Shown: piece by piece, positions 11,282 to 19,733 of the stretch
How positions within the stretch are numbered: position 1 is the first letter of the stretch
Layout: every line of letters starts with the position of its first letter
Notes under the pieces: generated by a model
What the model was told of the DNA's origin: nothing
The model's input: the letters and a program-made list of their open reading frames with translations, nothing else
Databases searched by the model: none
Position numbers and translations under genes: made by a program
Assembly (NCBI GenBank): GCA_905178155.1
Contig: CAJINV010000024.1
Location: 181,964 to 205,005 of the forward strand
Length of the DNA stretch: 23,042 bases
Reading direction: 5' to 3'
Source: Amoebophrya sp. A120
Lineage: Eukaryota; Sar; Dinophyceae; Syndiniales; Amoebophryaceae

Positions 11282-11308
11282 GTGAGTCTGGTGATTCACC
11301 AGACTCAC
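11282..11308. repeat. 27-bp perfect palindrome
   Basis: GTGAGTCTGGTGA at 11282-11294 and its exact inverse at 11296-11308 are separated by a single T. It sits ten bases outside the inverted repeat that closes the tandem array. A cruciform, a transcript hairpin or an element end are all possible. Confidence 0.8.
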
Positions 11309-12469
11309 TGACATTGACCTTGATGTAGTAGGTGATCTCATCGCAAGTGAAGGTTATCGGAGGAGCAGGTAGTATTTTGAGAATAGGACTGTGCAACCCA
11401 TAATCAAATGTCCATCTTCCTCCTGCATGCTGCAACTGCGATAGCGATTTTAAAAGTTCGTTGGGCTATTTATACATGGAGTGCAGAAACGATTTTTATG
11501 ATCATGTTGATCCTGCATCCGTAGCCTGAAACCGTGTTGCTCTTCTTCGAGTGGACGAAGTTGTGGTGGGAAGGAGAAGAATTACAGTAGAGGTGCGGTT
11601 ATGTCGATCATAATGGTTCATTATCACCTGCTCTTCGAACCGGCACAACTCCATAGCGCATTTTGATTGAACCGTCGAGAAGTAGTTGCTTTGGCATCCT
11701 CCTCAAGAAGCGGCCGATTAACAGGTGTTGTTGTCTTCGCCCATTGCGTATATTGATTTTTCGCCAAGCACAAGCTCCTGCATCAGCATCGCCTACAACA
11801 GCGTCATTTTCTCATTTCTGTGAATAGCTAGAAGAACAAACCGGGGGAAGTCGGACGAGGTCGAGGACATACACTTCTACTCTACTCTAGGCCTATAGCC
11901 TTAACCACAAATTCAGCAACACTGCGACAGTCCTGACGCAACATATTCCAACAGATGAGAACGAACTTGTTCTACATGCAATCATCGAACAAGGAGAAGA
12001 ACGGCACAACCCGCGGCTGACGCAAGGAACAGAGCGAGATTTTAGCTTTCGCATCGCATTCATCTTCGTGTACTAGTCGTGAAAGAGCAGAGCAGCCGGC
12101 CGCAGTTGCAGCAGGAGCAACGGTAGACGACCTAGCCTGCATAGCCGCTGTCACTGTAGGCTAGGTATAGCGTAGCTGCAACGGCGGCTAGCTGCTGTCA
12201 GCACTGCAGACGAGGAAACAGCTGCGGATTCTTTCAGCAACTGTCTCGTCTGCATGGTATAAATATATAGTTTTTTTGTCATCATAAGCTTTTGGTACAA
12301 GGGATAGAAATTTATTTTCAACTGCTGCTCCTTCCGTGTTTCTTTTTCATCCTCGATCAAATTTTTTGATTTTGCCACAACGCAATTGATCGACATAATT
12401 CCTTCCTGTCGTGATGCGGTGGCTACTGACTTGCTAACTTTCAAGTCAAAAACTCTCATCGACCACCTA

Positions 12470-12660
12470 CGTGTAATGCTGGATCATGACCGGGGATCAG
12501 AATTTGTAATGCTAATTTTGAATATCCTACTTGTTTGTGATGCTAATTGTAATTATCGAATAGTAATAGACTCACTACGGTTGAGATGATGGACAAAAAC
12601 CACAAATGTTCGTAGTTCGCGTTTCGTGTTTGTCAGCTTGTGATGCTAGTTCTGCCATGC
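12470..12660. repeat. Cluster of introner-like motifs, possible relic
   Basis: TTTGTAATGC (12503-12512), TTTGTGATGC (about 12534-12543) and CTTGTGATGC (about 12638-12647) match the internal motifs of the introners, but no paired TIRs or direct repeats could be found around them. It may be a decayed element outside a gene or chance similarity. Confidence 0.3.
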
Positions 12661-13445
12661 TACGTACCTCTTCGCGACCTGGGCCACAACCATTGTTGCG
12701 TACCACAGTCGTGGCATGACATGCTTTTTAGTTTTTTATATAGAGTCGTTACGTTCCTACTTTTCAATATCCTGTCCACATAACGGCACAGAAATATTTT
12801 GGTTACACAGGTGAAACATTTTTCAAAAAATCTTCCCACGATGAAAGGTTTTGTGAGACAGGATTTGATCGCCGTGGAATAAAAGGTTTCAATTTACTGT
12901 GGATCGTCATCGTCTATGAATTGTATGTTGGTAAAAATAACCGGAATTTCTTCCCTATTGACTTCTGACAAACATCGACACTTCTTCTATAATACTAGCT
13001 GGTCGTGAATGCACCAGATTTCCTACAGATACTATAGACTCCGAGTCGTCGTGAGACTTCCTCGACTTCCGAACCCGTGCTCTCCCGAAGTAGACTTACT
13101 CGAAAAGGAGAGAGGTTTCATGACTAAAGTGCATCTATTGAATGAGTTTGGACTATTAAATACGTGCTGGTAGGCCGCTTTATGATGACAGTCATCTTAC
13201 GTTAAAAATAGAAAAACAAAACAAGTACAGAACTGGCTGAGATGAAGTTTGTTCATGGAAATAAAGTAAAGTCACTTGTGGTAGGAGGTATTCAGCTAGA
13301 ATTCCAAACATTTGCATTTCAGAAAAAATATTAGTAGCGAGAAACCTATTGTACAATTTTGGAGGAAGAGCAGAAGAATAAAAGAAGACCGCTACAACTA
13401 CGTTTTTCCGCAACTACTACAGCGCTTAACGAAAGAAGCCCTACT

Positions 13446-16400
13446 TTACTTGACCTCCTTCAAAAAGCGGAAATAGAGTTTCTTGGCCAGCAGCCGGTGC
13501 TTCTTTGACTTCGCGTACCAGGCGGCGTCGTGACCGTGGTGGCACTTCTGCTCCGGGTCGGCTCCGTAGTGGAGGATTAAGAAGTGGCACAGGTCTTCCT
13601 TCCCCGTTTTCGCCGCGTAGTGCAAAATGGTCTGTCCGTTGTTGGGCCACTTGTTGTCGAGTGCCTTCCAGCCCTGGTTGTTGAGCATCTTGAAGCACTT
13701 CTTGTACTCCGCCGGCACCAGCTCCTCGGCTTATCCTGTGCAAAAGTATCGCACTCGTAGTAATTGCATTTATGCATTACAAATCTCTTTCTCAAGGTAA
13801 ATCCGCATTACAAATTGAATTTGTAATGCTGGGCTAATTTGTGATGCAATTGATACTAGTACGATGCTTTTGCATTGCATACGGCTTCGTACGGAGACAT
13901 GATGTCACTCGCCTTGATTACTTTCTCCTGTATGAGAGTGCACAACTCGCCCTCCCCCTCATCTGTATTTTTGATTTTGCATGAACAGCAATACAAACAC
14001 TTGCACGAGTGGAGCCCCCTGCGCATGACAAATTCATGTGCCTAGTGTAAATAGTACTGTTTGGGCGCTGTCCGGAATCTGTGATGCATGATAGTGACGC
14101 GAGAAACCAATTTGATTTGGGATTTTGCATGAGAAATGAGAACGAGGGGGAGTTATGCAGTTTCATATCCTGGCCGGCCACGTTAGAAGGCATGCCGGAT
14201 TTATCAAATGTAAAAGTGTCTGGGTCTAGAAGATTCTGAGACTTGTCATGCATGTTTTGCATGACCCAGGACGTCTGTAATGCACGCCCTAGCATCACAG
14301 ATTTTTAGACGGCTTCCTGATGCCTACTCCGCATGACAAACGCCCTCCCCGCGTAGCACAAACTAGACCCCTGCTTTTGCTGGTCATGCAATACAGAGTC
14401 TTTTAGAGACCGAAGTTAGCATCACAAGTTCCAACCTTCCAGACCCCGACATTTTTGCATTTGATAGGATTTCTCATCCAGGAGGTCATTGCTGTTCGCG
14501 CCGTCGTCCAGCTTGCTCTGGGCCTGCGCCTTCTTAGCCGCTTCCAGCTTCTTGCGCAACTCCGGATTCTTCTGCAACTGGTACTTCCACTCCTTCGCGA
14601 AAACCTGTTCGTTCGCCGGATTCGAAAAATCGATGTCTTCCGCCGGAAAACTGACCATCAGGGCCGAGAACTCTTCGAAGAGCGAGTTTTTCTTCTTCGG
14701 GTTCGCCAAATCAATGGCCTTCTTGCCGAAATCGTCGATCACGTGCACCTGCTGCTTGATAATCGTTTCGTCCAGGTTGAGCACTAGGTAGTCGAAGAGA
14801 GGCTTGTTATTCTTTTTCGCCGCGTAGTGGAAGAAAGTGCCACCGCCGGTCTTGTGGGCCAATATGCATTGCGAATATGTTTGGGTCTGGAAACTTGTGA
14901 TGCAAGGACGGGGAAAATAGTGACTACACTGTAATGCGCTGCCAAGCATGACAAGTTTTTCCGTGGTTCTGCTTCTGAGTAGCGTACTCCGCATGAGAAA
15001 CTGCGTTTTTGCATGACAGGCGAGCGGAGCTCTTCGCGGCCACGGCGCAATACAGAGTTCAGAGTCCTGCCAGACTAGCACGACAAATCTCGCAATCAAT
15101 CTCCCAGACCCATACTTGTATTTGATAGCCAACTGCTGCTGGCAATTCTCGTTGTCAAACCCGAGTTCCTTGTATGCCAGCGCACAACTCCCCCTCCCCC
15201 GCATTTGTATTGCATAAGTACATACAACAGCATTACAAACGCCAGCGACCCTGGAGCCTGTGCACGACAAATTTATGTACCTACTGTATGGTACTGTTTG
15301 GGCTTTTGAATAAATTTGTCATGCAAACAGTGCCACAGGGCAGCGACTGGAACTGGGGTTTTGCATGACAAATAAGGGGGAGGAGGAGTTGTGCACTGTC
15401 ATACCTTGCACATCCGGAACATCTTCCCGTAAAAGTCGCACAGACCAAAGTCGTGTTCCTCGTCGTAGATCTTCGTGCCGTCCGACCGGCCCGATTTGTT
15501 GGACGCCATGGACTATGAACTGCAAAAGTATCGTACTCGTATAAATGCATTACAAATTTCCTCAGCATGAGAAATAAAATTTGTAATGCTGATTTACCTT
15601 TAACAAAAGGATTTGTAATGCATGATTGCAATACGAGTACGATACTTTTGCACAGGATATGGACTCTTTGCTCATCATGGACTGCCGCAGCTGGTCCTTG
15701 TTCGGGACCAATTGGATCATGATCTGCCCGTTGCTGAATATGCATTGCAAACCTGTCTGGGTCCTCTGGAAGGATGCAACTTGTCATGCTATATCCGGAT
15801 CGTGCAAAGATCTGTGTTGCATGAGTGCCAAAATAAGCTGTCCACTTTCGACGAAGTTGGGAGGACACTTCTCATGCAGGATACTAGGCATGACAGAGAC
15901 CACCTCACAGAGTCTGTCATGCTAGGTCCCGCATTCCAGACCTCGTGGGTCATGGAGAGAAGATTGCATGACAAGTTTACATTTTTCTAGATGTAGACGT
16001 ATTTGCATTTGATACTGAAGGGGTTGTCGCTAAACATCGAGGTATTCACATTGTCGTCCCACGAAATGGATCGATTGTTCAGGAAGGCGTTGTTCGTCCC
16101 ATTCATTTATGCATTGCAAATATGTCTGGGTCTGGAAGGTTATATATAACTTGGCATGCTAAATCTCGATCGTGCCAAAAATTTGTGTTGCGTGATTACC
16201 AAAAGATGTCCACTTTTGAACAAGTTCAGCGGCAGTTTCTCATGCAGGATAGGTATGATAGCTGTTTCACAGAATCTGTCATGCTAGGTCCTACATGCCA
16301 GACGTCATGGGTTATGAAACATCTACATTACAAGTCTTGCATTCTTCCAGGCCCAGACATTTTTGCATTTGATATCATCGGACTGTCGTCGAAATTAGGA

Positions 16401-18160
16401 CCGTAGAAACCACCTCCATTCATGTTGCCAAAAGGACCACCGGCGGCACTGTCCACCGTGATGCCTCGACTGATGGGGGACGACGGGGCCGCCGTTATCG
16501 TAAGGGAAAATCCCCCCTCCCCGTATCGAAAAGGTATGTCTCAGAAAATTTGCAATGCAGATTTGTGACCACGAATCGTCTCTGTCTTGCAAAAACGCAA
16601 CTCCACCGGCTCCGCCGCAATCTTCTGCAGGCGGTTTGTAATGCTGTTGGCCCTACAGACTAGACATTTGCCATGCTCAGCGTCCAGCCCAAAACATCTA
16701 CTCAGTCTTAGTATAGGCCTATAGAAGTCCTCTCCAGCAAGACAAATCTGATTTGTGTACGCAAATCCAGCATCAGAAACTTCGGCTTCATATGGAGAGG
16801 AGGGATTTTTACTTTTGATAGCCGTGGAAGGCGTATCCGGCCAGTAATTCTGCATGTTGCCGCCAGAATTGGCGTCGGCAGGGACTTATGCATTGCAAAT
16901 ATCGATCTGGGTCTGGACGAAAGGTGGAACTTGTAATGCTAGTCTTACACTCCTGCGAAATGTGTATTGCATAAAAGCAGCAAAAGCGCCAAACTTTCGT
17001 CATGCACAGTCGACGCAGTTTGTGATGCGCACTACGCATGCGAAAGCGCTCCAAAGGTTTGTCATGCTTCACTGGACTACTTAAAGGCGCACTCAATCAT
17101 GACGACTCAGCATCACAAATTTCCACACCACCGAGATGACATATTTGCGGTTGATAGGACCAAGCTCTTCCCCATCATCGCGACCATGTTATTATTGTTG
17201 TAGTACAGATTGTTCATGTAGTTTTCTTTTCCCAGCATCTGCATGGCCTGGTGATGCGAAAACCCGTTGTGCTGTTCCTTGGTCTGCGTCCGCCAATTCG
17301 CGTCATTCAGGTTGGCGAAATCAGTGCCGGCATTTTCCTATGAATTGCAAAAGCATCGTACTAGTATGAATTGCATTACAAATTGGCTCAGCATGACAAA
17401 TGGAATTTCTCATGCTGATTTAGCATGAAAAAGCTAATTTGTCTTGCAGAACTGCAATCGGTAGTTGTACCAGTACGATGCCTTTGCACCGGATATTTCC
17501 CCGCCAGCGCTGAAGTAATCCGAGTTCCAGTACTCCAAGGGATATCCTGAGCAAAAGCGTGCCCACCCCAGAGTCAAGATGGGGATCTCGCAACACAAAT
17601 CCAGAAGTTGTGGCTGTAGCGCATGACAAATTGCCGCTCGTAGTGTAGTTCAGGTTAGCGAGGTCATCCGCATTACAAACCCAGCTGCTCATCCTGTTTA
17701 CAGCATCACAAATTTCAAAACACGATTGAAAATGCATTTCATGGGGATGCGCATCACAAGTTTGCTTGTCGTTGCCAATCTGCATGACAACTATGGCGTG
17801 GGGACGTTTTTACTCAGGATAAGGGGGCCGCGTCGCGCTGCCCCGCCTGCAGCTGGATCGGAACCTGGTGCAGAATATGGATTGCAAAAATGTCTGGGGC
17901 TGGAAGAATGCAACTTGTCATGCTGAATCTGAATCATGTAGAAATCTGTGTTGCATGAGTGCCAAAAGCTGTCCACTTTCGACCAATTTTGGAGGGAGTT
18001 TCTCATGCAGGATAGGCATGGCAGAGACCTCGCAGACTCTGTCATGCTAGGTCCCGCATTCCAGATCTCACGAATCATGGAAAACCTGCATGACAAGTTT
18101 ACACTCTTCCAGACCCAGACATATTTGCATTTGATACAGAAGCGGTTGCGCCATTTTCAT
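13446..18160 (-). CDS. Ankyrin-repeat protein gene, 14 exons
   Basis: Predicted 506-aa protein. Exons (minus order): 18160-18137, 17870-17822, 17537-17496, 17333-17157, 16881-16821, 16490-16375, 16102-16015, 15733-15660, 15508-15404, 15167-15128, 14857-14467, 14196-14168, 13925-13882, 13726-13446. They total 1,521 nt, exactly 507 codons including TAA. Splice points can slide within each 5-bp direct repeat. Start: ATG at 18160 (MKMAQPLL), with an in-frame TAG upstream near 18236. Residues 1-190 are low-complexity, rich in Asn, Gly and Met. Ankyrin-like units appear at about 264-312 (GGTFFHYAAKKNNKPLFDYL, then GKKAIDLA) and 442-495 (NGQTILHYAAKTGKEDLCHF, then HGHDAAWYAK). A Lys/Ala/Gln-rich, probably helical stretch at about 346-375 lies between. 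Ankyrin repeats usually bind protein partners; no catalytic domain is seen and the partner is unknown. The exon model is strong because 13 independent joins keep one frame. Confidence 0.88.
13732..13881. mobile_element. Introner, family A (intron 13)
   Basis: 150-bp element, TIR TGCAAAAG(T/C)ATCG(C/T)ACT at both ends, borders TATCCTGTG...TTGCATA on the plus strand. Perfect 5-bp direct repeat CGGCT at 13727-13731 and 13882-13886. Removal joins Y E A to E E L V P in frame. Confidence 0.9.
13931..14167. mobile_element. Introner, family C (intron 12)
   Basis: 237-bp element with TIR containing TATGA..AGTGCACAACTC..CCTCCCCC and its inverse. Perfect direct repeat TCCTG at 13926-13930 and 14168-14172. 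Removal joins N V A G Q to E K V I K. Confidence 0.9.
14202..14466. mobile_element. Introner, family B (intron 11)
   Basis: 265-bp element, TIR TATCAAATG(C/T)AAAA..GTCT..GGTCTGGAAG at one end and its inverse at the other. Perfect direct repeat GGATT at 14197-14201 and 14467-14471. It is separated from the family C element by only a 29-nt exon. Confidence 0.9.
14863..15127. mobile_element. Introner, family B (intron 10)
   Basis: 265-bp element, TIR TATGCATTGCGAATATG and the inverse of TATCAAATACAAGTATGGG. Perfect direct repeat GCCAA at 14858-14862 and 15128-15132. Removal joins C Q Q Q L A to H K T G G. Confidence 0.9.
15173..15403. mobile_element. Introner, family C (intron 9)
   Basis: 231-bp element, TIR TATG(C/A)CAG(C/T)GCACAACTCC with a C-rich extension. 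Perfect direct repeat CCTTG at 15168-15172 and 15404-15408. On the minus strand this is the one introner where a GT (AAG/GTATGA) and an AG (ATACAAG/GAAC) fall at matching positions in the repeat, so canonical splicing is possible. Confidence 0.92.
15514..15659. mobile_element. Introner, family A (intron 8)
   Basis: 146-bp element with the best-preserved TIR of its family: TGCAAAAGTATCGTACTCGT at one end and its exact inverse at the other. Perfect direct repeat TGGAC at 15509-15513 and 15660-15664. Removal joins S K E S M to A S N K S. Confidence 0.93.
15739..16014. mobile_element. Introner, family B (intron 7)
   Basis: 276-bp element, ends TATGCATTGCAAACCTGTC and the inverse of TATCAAATGCAAATACGTC. 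Perfect direct repeat CTGAA at 15734-15738 and 16015-16019. Removal joins D N P F S to N G Q I M. Confidence 0.92.
16108..16374. mobile_element. Introner, family B (intron 6)
   Basis: 267-bp element, TIR TATGCATTGCAAATATGTCT and the inverse of TATCAAATGCAAAAATGTCT. Direct repeat TCATT (16103-16107) against TCATC (16375-16379), one mismatch. Removal joins D S P M to N G T N N. Confidence 0.9.
16496..16820. mobile_element. Introner, family F (intron 5)
   Basis: 325-bp element, the only family F copy. TIRs: TATCGTAAGGGAAAATCCCC on the plus strand against the inverse of TATCAAAAGTAAAAATCCCT. Perfect direct repeat GCCGT at 16491-16495 and 16821-16825. Internal TTTGTAATGCTG matches the motif shared with other families. 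Confidence 0.88.
16887..17156. mobile_element. Introner, family B (intron 4)
   Basis: 270-bp element, ends TATGCATTGCAAATATCGAT and the inverse of TATCAACCGCAAATATGTCA. Direct repeat GGACT (16882-16886) against GGACC (17157-17161), one mismatch. Removal joins S L V P to A D A N S. Confidence 0.88.
17339..17495. mobile_element. Introner, family A (intron 3)
   Basis: 157-bp element, TIR TGCAAAAGCATCGTACTAGT and the inverse of TGCAAAGGCATCGTACTGGT. Perfect direct repeat TTTCC at 17334-17338 and 17496-17500. Removal joins A G G E N to A G T D F. Confidence 0.92.
17543..17821. mobile_element. Introner, family D (intron 2)
   Basis: 279-bp element, TIR TATCCTGAGCAAAAGCGTGC and the inverse of TATCCTGAGTAAAAACGTCC. 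Direct repeat AGGGA (17538-17542) against AGGGG (17822-17826), one mismatch. Removal joins D A A P L to E Y W N S. Confidence 0.9.
17876..18136. mobile_element. Introner, family B (intron 1)
   Basis: 261-bp element, ends TATGGATTGCAAAAATGTCT and the inverse of TATCAAATGCAAATATGTCT. Perfect direct repeat CAGAA at 17871-17875 and 18137-18141. It lies only 24 nt after the predicted start codon. Confidence 0.9.
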
Positions 18161-19733
18161 CGATGGTTGCGCGAAGGAAGGTACGCGTTTTGAAGGTTCG
18201 CTGTCAAATGTAAGAAGTCGTTTACTAGTACAATGCTGCTACGCTTTACCTTACGTAAAAATCCGCTTTTTGTCTTTGTCGTCTGTAGTGATCGTAGTCT
18301 CCGCTTACGTTTTAGTTTTATTTTTATGTTACACGGTGGAAATTATAACGACCCAACAATATTATGCCACAACGCAAGAAGGTAATGCTACTTTTCGCCT
18401 GGTGTCCTCGAGTTAAGAAGTGTAAATGTTCTGCGAAACCAACGCACGACTTCTTCTACTAAAGCACTTCGTTCAACTTCTTCGCAAAAACTTTACCACT
18501 ACTTCAACTTCGGTAGATAATCAATAAACCAGCTGCGAAAAGTATTCACAACCGTCCCATTTTCGCTTTTTTTAGAGTGTTTAGGACTACCTTGCTGCTC
18601 TTGGGGGAGCGTTCCTATATGTATGTTCGTCTTCCGTCTTCCTTCCTGTTTTTGTTGTGGAATGATTTGGGATGCGAGATGCGCACCATAGGCATATTGG
18701 AGCAAGATCTGCAATGTTGCAGAAACTGCGAAGGATAATGTAAAAACACCGATATTAATATCAGTCAGAAACTTTTCCCTCGCTCGTCGTCTCTCTTCGC
18801 ATTTTCTTGTCGTGCTCTGCTTCCGCCCAGCACGCACTTTTACAGCGTTTTTGCTTGCATGATAAAGAAAGGCGCTTTTTATTTGCTGCTCAAGGACGCA
18901 GGTTTCTCTCGAGGAAAAATCAAAATGCGCGGCATGAGTAAAGAACACTTTTTGCTACGACCGGGGCGAGGTCACAAGAAGTTCTTGTGGTCACAATACT
19001 GAAGTCTATTCCTCCCACTTTTCTTTCGTTTTGGTTTTTCGGTCCCAAGATCAAAATATTCCAAAAGTAAAAACTAAAACCCCTGATCGAAGAAGTACTT
19101 TTCCATAGCTTGTTGCCTCCAGCAGGATCACAAGGATAACTCGGCAATGCAAGAAACTCCTTTTTTCGTCTTGCTGAGAACAAAGGGATACTCATACTCA
19201 TAATTGATTGCTGGATTACGTTGCTGTGAAAATGATGAAAGTGGTAAAGTGTAGTAGGTTGCACCCAAGAAGGCGAACCTCCTGGGCGCTTGTTTGTGCC
19301 TTTGTCTAAAATTAAAAAAATCGTGTAAGATTTATTCAACATCGAGCAAAGTAATCAGGTTTCGGTAGTACCTCAAGATTTTTCGCTGTACTAAATACAT
19401 AACATCATGGTGGGTGATTTTATTGTTGATCGAGGAGTATCGTCTTGCCCTCGTCTCCTGTACTAGTTACAGTTTTGCTCCTTTGTCATGCTCTCCCGGC
19501 ACGACAAGGGGGAGAAACAAACTTGTCCGTAAAGATGTAAAAGTTCAACAAAAATTTGGCATGCATCAAGATCAACTTCCAAATAGCCAGAAGTCAAGAA
19601 AAAGTCGTCCAGTGCCGCTACTTGTGAGCGCCACGGGCGAGGACATCCTGACAACAAACTCTGAGACGTTCTGAAAAAAAAATCGTGCTTACAACTAGAC
19701 GTTTTAGTTACCCTAGTGCATTTTTTTACTTTT
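18161..19733. other. Mostly non-coding interval between two genes
   Basis: This lies upstream of the ankyrin gene start and downstream of the TGA at 19734-19736. The part next to 18160 (TTTGACAG then AACGCGTACC on the minus strand) is probably 5' untranslated region and may contain a splice acceptor. Apart from the doubtful frame at 18499-18948 I see no gene, introner or tandem repeat. Another open frame at 18920-19342 has no protein-like features and is not called. Confidence 0.45.
18499..18948 (-). CDS. Doubtful small membrane protein frame
   Basis: An open frame of 149 codons on the minus strand without an early ATG; its first codon is GTG, so if real it would need an upstream exon. It has a basic stretch (KCEERRRAREKF), then a hydrophobic segment of about 20 residues (GVFTLSFAVSATLQILLQYA), and ends FIDYLPKLK. 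It resembles no family I recognise. There is no introner in it and no splice evidence. It could be a small membrane or organelle protein, or chance. Confidence 0.3.
   Translation of the reverse strand: MFFTHAAHFDFSSRETCVLEQQIKSAFLYHASKNAVKVRAGRKQSTTRKCEERRRAREKFLTDINIGVFTLSFAVSATLQILLQYAYGAHLASQIIPQQKQEGRRKTNIHIGTLPQEQQGSPKHSKKSENGTVVNTFRSWFIDYLPKLK

Larger units (their letters stand above)
8724..13445. other. 4.7-kb interval without a supported gene
   Basis: This lies between the kinase start codon and the stop of the ankyrin gene. I found no exon with protein-like composition or a recognised domain. It holds the tandem array at 9994-11232 with its flanking inverted repeats, a palindrome at 11282-11308 and a small cluster of introner-like motifs at about 12470-12660. 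The kinase promoter should lie just above 8723, but I recognise no promoter element. A short AT-rich stretch next to 13445 is probably 3' untranslated region of the ankyrin gene. Confidence 0.5.

Noticed and set aside
11620-11660. TCTTCGAACCGG, resembling part of a tRNA B box on the minus strand
   Set aside because: No A box or cloverleaf stems could be found at suitable distances.
13918-14298. A 126-codon minus frame running through introner sequence
   Set aside because: Only its middle part matches the 29-nt exon. The rest is element sequence, and the frame conflicts with the 506-aa model.
13732-18136. Regularly spaced repeats considered as a CRISPR array
   Set aside because: The repeats are TIR pairs of several families with coding exons between them, not identical direct repeats with unique spacers.
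18920-19342. A 140-codon minus frame
   Set aside because: Composition is not protein-like, it overlaps another doubtful frame, and no splice or domain evidence supports it.
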